A stretch of DNA of 64,000 bases from Eleusine coracana subsp. coracana. Taxonomy: Eukaryota > Streptophyta > Magnoliopsida > Poales > Poaceae. Numbering within the stretch: the stretch's first letter is position 1; each line of letters begins with the position of its first letter. The notes under the pieces were generated by a model. It saw nothing but the letters and a program-made list of their open reading frames with translations. It had not been told where the DNA came from and did no database searches. Shown here piece after piece: positions 20,922 to 33,452 of this stretch. The translations under genes and the position numbers were made by a program. The stretch lies in the NCBI GenBank assembly GCA_032690845.1, contig CM064431.1:26728300-26792299 (forward strand), given 5' to 3'.

Positions 20922-23441
20922 TAGATACGCATCCGTGGCCGGCAGTTGCCACCTCGCCGGTGCGCCTCCTGCCGTCGGATCTCAATCCTACGGTCCAGAT
21001 TAGATCGCCCCCAAAGAGGTATCTTCTGGTCCATGGTGGACCAATGGACCTTGATCAAACCACGGGTCCATAGGGTCATAGACCCGATCTATGAATTTTA
21101 GGGTTTAATTTAATTCCTTTAATTATCAATTAATGTTAGTTTTGCGCTTAGGCTCCTGATCTTTATTTTAATTACTTTTAGATCTTAAAAATTTTGCAGA
21201 ACCTTTACAAAAATATAATTAGAACCCTGAGTTTTTATATAATTATTTTTAGCACTGTATTTTTACGAAAAAGACTACACTTTTCCTAATTATATTTTAG
21301 CCCCTGAATTTTATAGAAACGCACCTGTACTTTACTAAAATTATATTTTACCCCTATATTTTATAAGAACACCCCTGTACATATTTTTAATTATATTTTA
21401 GTCCTATAATTTTACAGAAACACCTCTGGACTTATTAATAATTATGTTTTAGTCCTAACTTTTTACAATTTAGTCCCTAAACTTGTTATAAATTACATTT
21501 TGGTCCCTGAGATTTTCTAAAATTATATTTTATACTTACATTTTATTGTTTAGCCCTTATACTTTTCTAAAATTACTTTTAGGTCATAAACTTGTCTATT
21601 TTTATATTTTAGCCCCTCAAATTTCAAATCATCATAACTTTTCATCCGTAAGTCGGAAATGAGAAATTCTGGCACCAAAGCGATCGTAGTGTTTAATATT
21701 ATTTATTTGTACTGTTTTACAATATTTTGCTGATTTTACTATTTTTACCCTAAACTTTTAAACCTTCGTAACTTTTTACTCGTAACTCGGATTGAGGCGA
21801 TTCTTACTCTCACACGATCGTGGCAACACGTACTTTTTTGTAGTTTTTTTTATTGTTGTTTGTTACTATGTGATGTGTGTTTCTTAGTTTGTTTGTATGC
21901 TTGTCTTTTCGGTGTGACGTTGAGTAGACGAACCGCTGTTAGAGAACTTCCGGGATCTCCATCTTGAAGACTTTGAGCAGCAACAAAGGGAACCAGACAA
22001 GTGTCCTTGATGCATTTTAAACCTATGTTTTATATTCCTCTTTATCTCTATGCATGCTTGTTAATATTGAATCCTATGTGTCATGATCATGTTCCATATT
22101 ATTCCTTGTTGCCTGAGTTATGGTGTAGCTTATTAGTATGGGTACGTCATGCTTAGTTTGCTATGTCGGGAATGGAAGTGTCTAATGTTAATGTTGACTA
22201 ATGGTTCACTTTAACATCATGATCATGAGGGATGTGTAATCCTTTTTAGCAACATGGAACCTAGGTGATCTAAGCAGGATGATGATGATGATGATGCGGG
22301 TATGCACGTGTACTCGGTATAGTACTGTGAGATTGTGGTGGTACCTGCTTGGGATCACAAGAGTTAGTTCGTGGAGCGGCCACCTAGGAAAATAGCGCAA
22401 AGCACAGGTCTAATATGGGTAGGCTTGGTTGAGTATCAAGATGTCTTCCCAGTTTTGCGGGCAGTCGAGGAAGGAGGACAGAACGGTTTACTTCCGGACT
22501 GAGGTGAGGGACGGTTTACTCCAAGCCACGGCGCTAGAGGGGGTTTCTGTAGGAATGGTTTGATTCCACGACAGTGAAACCTTAGCGTGGATTGTTTGCA
22601 AGCTGGGAAGCTCTTTGAAAGACCTTGTGGTGATCTCTTGGCCTCACACCTACGGTAGTGTGGTTTGGGCAACATGGAGACTTTAGTCACAGCATAGTAA
22701 TGAAATCACCAACCTGTGGGTAAAGTTATGTAACCTCTACAGAGTGTCAAACTGTTATAGCAGTCGTGCTCACGATCATGAGCGGTCTAGATCCTCACAC
22801 GTTTAGGAGGGTTGTTTATGGGTGGACTTGGTGGGTAGCCAAGTTTGGTTTGGGCGGTGTAACCCTTGGTTTGCTACAGGCGGTATAACCTATAGTGTGA
22901 TGTCTTATGAACGGTTTAACCCATGGTTGGCTACAGGCGGTGTAACCTATAGTGTTGGATAGATGAGACAACTTGGGAGAACTTTTCACTTAGTAAATAG
23001 GAGTTCTATTCAAATGGTCTTAGGTGTAGGGCTCATTTATGCAAATGAACCATTGTGTTAGCCTTTCTTTTATTAAGCTTGCATGTCATATTTTTCCCCA
23101 CTTGCTGAGTACAGCATGTGCTCACCCTTGCTATTCCCCTTTGTTGTTGTACTATAAACTGCTGCTCAGAAGATGATGGAGAGATGGACTACATCGATGA
23201 GGACTACTACTAGGCCTGCGTGCCCCCTGTCGATTGCCTATGGTGTTATAGTGTCTTCTGTTGTTATTTATCGAGAGAGTCGCTTTAGTCTTTAAAGACA
23301 ATTATATCTATATAATAATGATACGTTGTAATAATGACATTGGTTACTCTGTGATTCACTTTACTGTCGATATATGTGAAACTTGTTCCTGGGCACACAT
23401 ATGATAAGCACTTAGTTTTGTCCCTAAAATCGGGTGTGACA
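20922..23441 (+). repeat. Tekay/Del-type Ty3-gypsy LTR, 5' truncated
   Basis: The right end AAAATCGGGTGTGACA and the body match the solo LTR at 26552-29370 region by region: a GC-rich start, repeated TTTTAGTCC-type lines, TCGTAACTC...CACACGATCGTGG, a GATGCATTTTAAACC...CATGCATGCTTGTTAAT block, and GCTGAGTACAGCATGTGCTC near 23105. GATTC occurs at 20917-20921 and 23442-23446, which would fit a target duplication, but the expected TGT start is absent, so the left limit is uncertain. It holds about ten degenerate lines of about 50 bp (21120-21620) and a short repeat of GGCGGTGTAACC at 22855-22950. Confidence 0.65.
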
Positions 23442-23984
23442 GATTCGATGATCACATAGTAGAGGACTTGATGGTCATATGGGGGTGAGTCTAAAGATTA
23501 TGCCACTGATTGAAGTCACTTATTATAGGCTAAAAATCTGACTTATATTGTCCGAGTGAATACAGGAAAAACTATATTATGATTGATGACATACACTACC
23601 CTTGTTTTTTTTTAAATGATTGATGTCATTATATTTGAATCAAGGATCACTCGATCGAGAGTGGATATCACTCTGCCTTATATAAATCGATCGGCCCAAT
23701 GGATAATGAGCAGGCTGAGTGCCTGGTTTGATGATCAGGAACTTGATTGCTCAGACTTGATGGTTTGAGTATATTTTCTATAATAAAATGTGAAGAGCTA
23801 ATATTATTAGACTCTTGCATTATTTGTTAGTCTCAGCTACACCTGATCAGGTGCGCCTAATTGGCGCACCAGATCTATCAAAAACTTCATTAAGAGGTCT
23901 TCCTAATTTGTGATCTGTTCACACAAGTACTGAAGAAAAATCACTCGACAAGTCATAGCTCCAAATCAGAAAGCACTCGGGAGC
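23442..23984. other. No gene seen
   Basis: AT-rich DNA without coding frames. It includes the short dyad GGTGCGCCTAATTGGCGCACC at 23851-23871. Nothing identifies an element. Confidence 0.5.
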
Positions 23985-24420
23985 TGTTGTGGAATACTTA
24001 TCTTACTGGTATCCATAGCTAGGCTTAAGCCAGAAGATGACAAGATAACTCACCAACATGGGAACCGACTGAGTCAGCTTAGAGTGCAAGGTAATTAGAG
24101 ATAGAATTACTATGTTTATCCTTGTAGAGTACGAGTAGTACTCTTCATGCACCCCCTGCCGACCGGATATATAAGGCCGCAGGAACCCCCCATCAAGGGA
24201 CACAACATCATACAACAATACAATCTACAAAACATAGGACATAGGGTTTTTACTCTCATCAAGAGGGTCCAAACCTGTATAATTCAGTGTCTTGTGTCTT
24301 AACCATCGAATTCTCAATCCCGACGTAGCCCTATAAATATATTGCCGAGATCAATTCTCGAGAATTTTATTTTCAGATTTTAGTTTTCGGCAAATTTCAT
24401 AGACATTAAAATATAAGATG
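23985..24420 (+). repeat. Probable Ty3-gypsy LTR fragment
   Basis: A sequence starting TGTTGTGGAATACTTATC contains GGATATATAAGGCCGCAGG (TATA box at about 24168) and, about 80 bp on, GGGTTTTTACTCTCATCAAG, then an AATTCTCGAGAATT dyad, ending TTCATAGACA. The order of TATA box, R-like leader and AT-rich tail is that of a gypsy LTR. I found no matching target duplication and no internal region. Confidence 0.4.
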
Positions 24421-26551
24421 CTAACTAACACATGCAGCAGGTAGAACAACACAATAAAAAGCATGGGAGTCATTAGAACTCATGTGGGTTTGTCGGTGCT
24501 TAAAAGAGCACAAATTGTAGATGAAGAAGATCGTCGATGTAGACGTCGTAGTTCATCGATGAGGCAGCGCAGATCGTCGCGGATTAGCCTCGAGCGGTCA
24601 CGCAGATGCGCTGCCCAGAAACCTTATTGTCACCCCTCGTGCAGGCTTCACAACGACAAAAGCTCGGAGATTCCACTCATCCTTTTCCCTGGTGCATGCC
24701 AAAGAATAGGGCCGGCGAGTTGGAAGCAGCTCAACACCACAACACAGCTCTCTAATGGAAGGAAGAAGAAGTGGAAAGAAATTTCTCATATTCTGGAAAC
24801 CTGGACGTCTCTAGGGGCCTAATATAGGTATGACTGCCCTCCAGGAGTCGTTTCCTCTCTTATTGCGCTCACTAATTAACAGTCAATAGCACATTGGCTT
24901 ATTAACTCTAATTATGGTAATTAACTGTGTATTAATCCTCTTGATTAGTATAAAAAGGTTCAGATTTGATAAAGGATATGAGTGGCAAAATATCACTTAG
25001 GCTCACAGTCATGCCACGCCACGGTCACGCGTCACAAGTCACAAGCCACGCGGGACAACATGCGAAAAAGCGCGTAAACACGTGCGCGCGTGCGTGCGTG
25101 TGGACTCATAGCAATGCTCTCTTTCTCTCCCAATGCTTTCTTTATTCAGCCATGGGTAGGAGTGCTGCTATTTAAGTTAGTGTAGACCACCATAGACTAG
25201 CAAGGTGGGACTAAAACCAACAGTCACTTATTACTTTGAAATTCTCCTGAATGGACCGTATAAAATGGGCCAAATTCCAACACGTGGCATTGGTGCCATA
25301 GAAAAAAATTCCCTATCAACAGGGTCAGAGGGAACAGCTCGGTCACACCGAGCTTACGGAGAACACGTCTGCAGCTATGATGAAGTGCGTGTTGGTGAGC
25401 CAAGCATTCAAGATGGAGCAGTCTACCAGGTCAGTGTTGTGCTTCTCGACTCTAGAGGATCCCGTCCCGTGTGTGGTCCGCAGGTGGCGTAGTGTCTGTT
25501 GATCGTGAGGAAGCGACACGAAGCCAAACAACATGAGTGATCCATACTGCTTCACAAAGGATGGGTCAATCTACCTCAATCTCTCTCGATGATATCACAC
25601 ATTACGTCAGATGGAGCTGTGTATACGTGGCAGGAATTGGGATCACATGACACAATATGCAGATAAAATTTTCTTCCAAAATGAAAAGGGCTCAGGCAGC
25701 GTGCGGCTAGCAGATAGCTGTAAGCCAAGTAGCCAAGTAGTCGAAAGCTGATCCAGGAAAAATTTGCGGGTCTCACAACATTTTTTGCATACATGGATAG
25801 TTTCTATGGTTGTCATGTCTGTTTTTTTTACCAACCTGTTCACATCTAGGTGCGCTGCGACCTTCCTTCATGGTCGCGGTAGTCCAGTTTTGGACCGTGT
25901 CTAGCCTCTTCTTCCGCCATCCTGCTTGCGTCTGCTCGACATGGGCTGTGGGCCAGCCCCTGTGTGACCATCAATTTCCTGCTCTCTTTTTCGTCGCCAT
26001 GGAGACCAATAGAGGCAACAATAATTAATGGCGCCAGAGAAGTAAGTGGTGGAAGACACGACCATGATATGTGGTGGGGCGTCGTGATGCTGCACAAGGG
26101 GGCACTATGAGGGATGATGATGACAGCATGCGTGGGGATCGACAAAGGGTGCGAAGGGGTGAGGATCTCTTGTGGAGACAGTAGTACAGAGAGAGAGAGA
26201 GAGGAAATTGAGATGGCGCCTGAGAGGGGATGGATGCCGGCCAAGGGACCACCACATTGTGGAAGGCGTGACCGTGAATTCACAGGCCCGACGTTGGACA
26301 CAACAAACTTTCGAGCACCCAGTTCATTTAGCAGACTGATTTTTTCTTGCTTTTTTTAGAATCAGTGTTTTCCTTTATTTGGGACAGTAGCAAAATAATT
26401 CATTGTACATCCTTTTGTACAGACTAAAGCAGAACCTAACCCATATGCTTTCTACGGCCTAGAAAACAAAAGATCGATGAACCTAATGCGCACAATGATG
26501 AGGGAGGCGTCCACATGGCAGAGTAAGTAGAAGAAAGCAGAAGAGGAAATT
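24421..26551. other. No gene seen; mixed low-copy or decayed DNA
   Basis: None of the open frames here resembles a known protein. A purine/pyrimidine-rich CGTGCGCGCGTGCGTGCGTG run lies at 25081-25100, a (GA)n run at 26188-26202, and an 18-bp match to a cloning polylinker at 25446-25463. The 24500-24620 stretch (GTCGATGTAGACGTCGTAG phrases) looks like retrotransposon LTR debris. Confidence 0.45.
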
Positions 26552-29370
26552 TGTAACACCCTGATTTCCAAATTTTTGAATATTTTAAAATTTTTCTAGA
26601 ATTAATTAGGTTGTTAATAGTTTAACAAGAAAAAAAATTATTTTCTAAAAAAAATAATCAAATATAGATTATTTTAAAATTTTATGTTGCATTCATGCTG
26701 AATAGTTGCATGTAGGATTTTATTGTATACAAAAGTATTTTCAAAATCGTATAGAATTCGTTTTAGAATTTTGTTTAGAAAATAGTTATTGAAAATAGAA
26801 AACAGAAAAGAGAAAAGAAAAAGAAAAACCTTACCTGGGCTGGAACCAAGCCGTGGCCACTTTTCTCTTCCTCTTTTCTTTCTCCCCCGCTTGGCCTGCT
26901 TCAGCCCATGTGCGCACAGCCCATTTAGCCCAGCAGCCAGCCGAAATCCGTTTTCCCTCTTCTCTGGTTCCGTTTTCTCTACGGGAAAACGTCCTACCCG
27001 AAAACCGTTTTCGCTGTATTCTTCTTCTTCCCGTGCCCGACGCGGACTCCACCTCCTCTCACCACGGTGCCGCCTCTGGACGCCGTCTCCGAGCCGCGCA
27101 CGAGTCCTATGGTCCCCCCTATAAAACCCAAACTCTCTGCACCCTCGATTTCTCCAATCCCAAAGCCGTAACGTCACCCTAACCCTAGCTACCTAGCGCC
27201 GCCGCTGCCATGGGAGCCGAAGCCGTCGAGCTCATTGCCTGGAGCAAGGGAGCCACCCCGCGAGCCGCCGAGACGACGAGAAGCAGAAGACGAACATTCT
27301 TCATCGATTCCCGAAGCCCCAACGCGATTTCGCCGCTGCAGCCACGCCTCCGACGACGCCGACGACCTGCCGCCGCCGTTCCTCGTCGCCTGCCTTCACC
27401 GAGCCGTCCCGGAGCTGCGCAACATCCTACGTGTGCTCCAGATCCTCTCCTCTCTCTTCCCAACTACTCGCGACAAGAAACTATGCCACCTAGCGCGAGA
27501 ACCGCCAATTCTGGCGAAGCGCCGCCGTGTAGCTCGCCGGCGTTGACCAATTCCGGCAGCCCTATTTTTTTTTATGATTTGGCCCCTGACCTTTTCTCTA
27601 ATTATGTTTGGGTCCTGTAGTTCTAAAAAACACCCCTGGATTTCTAATGAACTATATTTTAGTACAAATATTTTATATATTAACCCCTGTTTTTTTACAA
27701 AATTACATATAGGTCTCTAATCTTTATTGTTTTTACATAATAAAATAAAATCTATGTTTTCATAATAGGATCTGATCCTAATCTATTTATGTTGCAAAAT
27801 AAATTATTTATTTTATATTAGTTTATAATAAATAAATTAATAAGTTAATTATTTTAATTTATAAAATATATTTTTATTATTTAATTATTTTCAAGTAGGT
27901 TATTTTGTAATTTAGACTCTAGAACTTCAAATGTTCATAATGTAACTCCGTTTTGAGTGATCCTTGCGCTCACGGGATCGTAGCGATGAGTACTATTTTT
28001 TACTATTGCTTTCGTAGTAGTTTGTTACTGTTTGGTGTACTTTTTTTTTAGCTTTTTTTATTTGTGTTCTTTTCTGATAATTGCAACGATTAGGAAGAAG
28101 AGCAACACGTGAATTTCCAAGACCTTGATTCGAAGTTGCTACTGAGCAGCAAGAGGAAGGCAAGTGTACTTGATGCATATTGATCCTATGTTTTTAAATG
28201 TGTTTTTATAAACATGCATGCCTGTTAATACTGAATCCCACGTGTCTTATCCTATTACATATTATTCCTTGTTGCCTTAGTTGGGAATTGGTGTGTCTAT
28301 GGGTACGTCAAGCTTAGTCATGCTGTCATGGGATTTGGGTTGTGTCAATGTTAATCTTGACTAATGAACTACTTCAATCAAATGGGTAATTTGGTAATCT
28401 TTTTAGCAACATGGATCTTAGGATGTCGTGGTTTGAGCAATTGGATGTTTGGTTGGAGCGGGAAGCACGAGACTTTGGTTTGTGGATAGTTCTTGCTCGA
28501 GCTAGCTAAGGACCGGTTCATGGAACGTGTAACCATGACAACAGTGCCATCACAAGATCTAGATGGGAAGGCTAGCTAAATAATTAGGCTTACATTCAGT
28601 TTTGTACTGGCGAGATAGGTGGTGAAGAGAAAAGGATGTCTTCTGTAATCTTAGGGGTCACATGAGTCAATAGGGGAAGGGGTAATAAGAAAAGGATGTC
28701 TTCCGTAATCTTTACCTAGGCCCCAAAACCTTAGAGTGCTAAGTACAAAATTTGAGGGTATAACCTTTGTAAAGGCTAGTAGTGATCTCCTGATCTCAAA
28801 CCTTTGATAGTGTGAAATGGACAAAATGAAGACTTTAGTCCACCTAGCAATAGTGGATGAAATCACTACTTGTGGATAAAGTGGTGCTTTTGGGTTATTA
28901 CTTTTGGATAATGGGGTTGTTAGAAATTAACCTAGTAATATAGGTTGCTTTTGGGTAAAATGTGTCTTAAGTATAGTTTCACATTTATGCAAATAAACCA
29001 TTGTTTAGCCTTTCTTTATTATAGCCTTGCATATCATATTTTCCCTCACTTGCTGAGTACGGCATGTGCTCACCCTTGCTATTTTCCACATATCTATACA
29101 AAATGATGCTTAGAGAGTGATGGTGATTATGGTGACTATGAAGACGACGACTACTCGTAGCTTGTGGAGCCCCGGCCGACATCCCTGTGGAGTTGTGGAG
29201 TCTTCCGCTAGCGTCTTAGAGTCGATTGACACTTTTATTTATCTTTTATAAAGGTGTAATTTGTTATTAAATGCTATTTCTGTTATACACTGAGTCCCTA
29301 CATGTATGAGAATTGATCCTGGCATACATGTGGTTTGCATTTGGTTTTGTCCTTAAAACCGGATGTGACG
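26552..29370 (+). repeat. Solo LTR of a Tekay/Del-type Ty3-gypsy element (2819 bp)
   Basis: It starts TGTAACACCCTGATTTCC and ends AAAACCGGATGTGACG, the usual ends of Tekay/Del LTRs apart from a final A-to-G change. Flanks AAATT (26547-26551) and AAATC (29371-29375) form a target duplication with one mismatch. A TATAAAA box sits at 27120-27126 in a GC-rich segment (26850-27550) that also explains several long but meaningless open frames. No internal sequence follows, so it is a solo LTR. Confidence 0.8.
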
Positions 29371-30111
29371 AAATCATGTAGTGGAAATTACCATCATTCC
29401 ACTCCTTAATCATAGCTGAGATCATATGCATGTTCCACTGTTCCACGTCATTGTGGATGATAGATATTATTGTGTTCTGCATCATTAGATATCATCTAAA
29501 AGTCTAAAACTATGCAATGTGTTGATGTGCTAGCAGACTAAGACCATCATTGTCCTTGCTACATTGTCATGGTTGCAGATGGAGGTTTTTGGTCAAAGTC
29601 AGATCTAGCCCCCATTTCAGGAACTATTGTTTATATTTTGTAAAGAAAATTAGGATAGGGTGGCTTTATAGACAGGATCAAATTCAGATCAGATCATATA
29701 TAAGCCTTGGAGAGCGTATAAGGTGCTCCAGCACCTTACCGTGCTCCCACATTTTATTACATTTTACATAATGCATAAAAAATTCAAACAAAAATTTGAG
29801 TGAATAGACAATACAATCATTTATCATCATGCAAAAGTTGAGGTGCAACCGATACTTGTGTAATGAGAAACAAAAAAGAGAAATCATACAATGAATAGTT
29901 GTGGGTTGTACTGTTCATGACAAACCCGCAATCCATTACTGTATTTGCACTAGTTTCACTTTTTTATTGTGTCTTACACGAAATTCCGTTGCATATGCAA
30001 CTTTGCATGATGCTAAAGGATTACATGATCTACTTATTTATAATTTTGCTATAATTTTTGTATGTGTAATTTTTGTGTTATAGCAAATGGGAGCACAAGA
30101 GCACACGATCC
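29371..30111. other. No gene; possible MITE at about 29741-30096
   Basis: GTGCTCCCA at 29741-29749 and its complement TGGGAGCAC at 30088-30096 face each other across about 340 bp of AT-rich DNA, with looser pairing on both sides (AGGTGCTCCAGCACC at 29721, AAGAGCACACG at 30097). That is the form of a small non-autonomous DNA transposon, but I see no clean target duplication. Confidence 0.35.
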
Positions 30112-31784
30112 TAGAAAGGACCGAGTGACCGAGAAGGGGGGCGGGGGGTGAATTGGGAACTTGCACTATGTACCAAATTTGCCAATCCCTAAAAATGACC
30201 ACTCAAAATAACTCCTACACATTTCTAGTGATGATCACACTAGCAAAATAATGAACCTATGAAAGGAACTACAACTTAAGCATACTAGTGGATCACACAA
30301 GACAATACAATTTCTATGCAATCTAGTGATAAAGACATGCGAAAGCAAATAACAAGCTAGCAAAGGAACCCACTCAGGCAATGCTACAAGATAAGGAACT
30401 AGAGCACAGAAGCATGAGTAGTATAATACATACAAGGGTGAGTAATCAAGCCAATACAACTCCTATACATGCTAGTGATCAAGTATGAAAACTAAACACT
30501 ACTAGCAAGTAAAGAAGCCTATTCATGCAAGTCTACAAGGTAATCAACTAGAACAAGGTAATCACACAAGCATGAATAGCACGGTATATAAATGCGGAAA
30601 GTAATGCATCAAAGTAAGGAGTAGAGTAAGAGATGGCTCATGATTTTTTCCCGAGGTCTCAGAAGGATGGCGCCTTCCCCTACTCCTCGTTGGACCACTC
30701 CCGCCGGAGTACCGGTCCCTCCCGCCACCAATGTGGAGTTCTCGCCCACGAGCCCGCAATCACTCCCGGAGTGAAGACACGGTGCGCGTTACCGCTGCCA
30801 TCAAGGCACAAGCTCGCCTTCCTCGAGAACTTGCCAGACTCCCTGAGCCGACACGGGCGCTCACTATTGATGCCACTTTCATCGGCGGACTCAAACCGTG
30901 TACAAACGTGTGACGGCCTTCACAACCGATCACGATAGGCTCGATCTTCGACACCTAACTAGTCTAGGTCTGACCAAAGACCAAGAGTAACAACCTAGAT
31001 CACACCCTCATATACACCCTAGCCTTAGATGTGCATCAATGCTCAAGTTACTCTCACTAGCACTCTCAAGATATGCAATATCTCCTCCTAGTGCTCTCTT
31101 CTTAGCCTCTTGGATCTCACCAAATGCTTCAAGCAATTCTACTGGTCAAGAGAGGTCTCCAGACCCCAGCAACGAAGTTATATAGGCTTCCAACCTCAAA
31201 CTAGTTGCTCCATGAAATCAGCTTTCTGGGCTCTCTTCTTTGCCTTGCAAACTGCTCTCTGTCCACTTAGTGATTATACAGTTCGGTCTCCATTGACCCC
31301 TCTGTCCGATCACTTCGTCCAGAAGCTGAAACTCCTCGTCCTTGCTTGACTTCGTTTCTCGGCTTCTCCGAACAGCTCCTTGGCTTCTCCATTGTCATCT
31401 AGTGCCTATGATTTTACTGAGCATCCATGCACATCACCAACTAGTGTGACCTAAGAGACATGACCTAGACCCCCTTAATAGTCTGGTTTTTCCTATGGAC
31501 TCAAAGCCCTAACAACTAGACAAGTGTTCCTAACACTTGCTCCATAGCTTATCCTTAGCTTTGATCCATCTCCATCAACCCTTGGACTCCATCAAGCTCA
31601 CAAGTATCCATGCTTGTGGTCATTGTCATCCATCGCCAACGCCGCCATCAACAATTATCATAGAGTAGAAAAGGTTTCCTGCACGAACAATACTCGTGTA
31701 GACATTAGTCACATATTTCATGTTTGTCATTCATCACTAAAACATTCATACCTCGGGGTTGCCTCAATAGTCATGATCCTTACA
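30112..31784 (-). repeat. 3' LTR of the SIRE-like element (1673 bp)
   Basis: Plus-strand start TAGAAAGGACCGAG and end GATCCTTACA match the 5' LTR at 46494-48414. The TATATAA box on the minus strand lies at 31178-31184. Compared with the 5' LTR it lacks about 266 bp: at 31232-31243 a 12-bp filler (about TCTCTTCTTTGC) replaces 47608-47873, exactly the segment with the paired palindromes. Confidence 0.85.
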
Positions 31785-33038
31785 AATTCCCCCTTTTTGA
31801 GGATGGATGACAACAACTACTTATGATGATCCAAAACGGACGAACAACAAGGAACCAAAGTAAAAGAAATGAATGAATGAATTACTTTGGTCCTTACCTT
31901 GGAAGTAGTCTTCCCCTTGGAATGTGCTAGGTGTTGAGGGAGAACTACCCAATCATGTAGCGCACTAGAAGTTGAGCTTGAGTTGAATTTTGCGCCTATC
32001 ATGGTGTCGTGGTTGATGGTCTTGTTGAAGTAGACACGCACCAAAGACATAGATGTTCATGTCGGTGTAGGTGTTGATTGTTGTTGTAAACATGCACCGT
32101 CGTTGTTCTTCTCCATGTCGGTGTAGATGTTCATCTTGATATGATCTTCATGTGTACTTCAAGTGAACATGCACCATTGTCTGGATCATCTTCATTTGTT
32201 CATGTTCTCCTCTTTGTCACTTCATAGCTTCCTTGTATCTTCTTGTTCTTCTCCCCTTCTTGATGGTTGATCTTCACATTCTTTTCTCCCCTTTGTGTTA
32301 TCTATCTAGACTCGGCTTTTGGATCTTCATGTTCTTCTCCCCTTTGTCACCTATCACCAAAAATCAAAGACAAAACACAAGAGAACCCAGGAGCAAATAA
32401 TAAGTGGCAAGAGTTAGGAAACTCCCCCTTTCATGGTGCTTCTCCTTGGTCATGATGGTGTTCTACCATAGCTCCCTCTACACACATGACTCGTTTCTGT
32501 GATGGGAATGTACGAGCGACTTGTCTTTGAGCCACGCGAGTAGATTTATCCTTGGAGCTTGTTTGAACGTGACTCAACAGGCATGAAGCATAAGGATCAC
32601 TATGTGATCATCTAGAGGGTCATATACTTACATTGTAAATAAGCAACTCCCCCTAGAAACATGCTCGAGAGCATGTAAGATATCACGATGCAAGAGTGCA
32701 TGAACATGTAAGATATCATGATGCAAGAGTGCATGAATGCAAAGAGTGCAAATGCAACAAGTATACAATGCATGATGCAATGCTAAGGAAAAGAGAAAGA
32801 ACTGCTACAAACCAAAGTGTCAACGACGAGTTGTTCCCTTCTCGAGCTTACTCACAATAGACCATTCTTGAAAGCCTTGGACACACCATGAACCACCTTC
32901 CCAAGCTTAACCCATGTCTATTGCTATCTCAAGGAGGTCTGAAGTTGACCTACAAGCAAAGAGAAATAAGCACAAAACAAAGGCACAAACAACAAACAAA
33001 ACAAACAAGGTTATATAAGAGACAAGCTTTAGGGTTAC
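31785..33038 (-). other. 3' non-coding region and polypurine tract of the SIRE-like element
   Basis: The minus strand ends in AAAAAGGGGGAATT directly before the LTR, the polypurine tract. The rest has no long frame. Degenerate TTCTTCTCC-rich lines fill 32095-32345 and a 33-bp unit (CATGTAAGATATCATGATGC...) is duplicated at about 32665-32735. SIRE elements often carry an env-like ORF here; none is visible. Confidence 0.7.
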
Positions 33039-33450
33039 TCATGTAAAGTTTGAAAGGTCGAGAACATTGAGTTCTTCCCTTAGCTTGTTGAAGGTCTTCT
33101 CATCAAGTAGCTTGGTAAAGATATCCGCCAATTGTTCATGAGTCTGCACACTCACCAAATCAATATCCTTCTTCTCAACATGGTCCCTTATGAAGTGATG
33201 CTTCACTTGTATATGTTTTGCATGACCATGATCTCCAGTTTTGAGAGCCCTCTTGATTGTCGCCTCACTATCACAATATAATGGCATTTGAGTGTAGTTG
33301 AGGCCATAATCCGAGAGCGTTTGCCTCATGTAGAGAAGTTGGGCACAACACGCTCCCACCACCATGTACTCTGCTTTAGCTGTGGATAAAGCCATCGAGT
33401 TTTGCTTCTTTGAGCTCCAAGATACTAAAGATCTTCCAAGAAATTGACAA
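33039..33450 (-). pseudogene. pol: RNase H of the SIRE-like element
   Basis: The minus strand carries the Copia RNase H signature MALSTAKAEYMVVGACCAQL, then LYCDSEATIKRALK, KHIQVKHHFIRDHVEKKDI and LADIFTKLLDEKTFNKLREE, to a stop at 33039. It removes the RNA strand of the hybrid during reverse transcription. The stretch that should join it to the reverse transcriptase has a stop and a frame change near 33400-33450. Confidence 0.9.
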
Positions 33451-33452
33451 CC

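Noticed and set aside
23851..23871. GGTGCGCCTAATTGGCGCACC dyad as another member of the paired palindrome system
   Set aside because: It is single, has a different core (TAATT instead of CGATCG) and lies outside any identified LTR, so I did not count it.
25846..26301. Minus-strand 151-codon ORF
   Set aside because: Ser/Leu/Pro-rich, with a (GA)n microsatellite inside. No motif, no homologue I recognise, no supporting start or splice context.
26674..27620. Long open frames on both strands in a GC-rich block, including one with a Kozak-like ATGG after a TATA box
   Set aside because: The block lies inside a solo Tekay/Del-type LTR with target duplication. The frames are Arg/Pro/Ser-rich composition artefacts with no recognisable domain.
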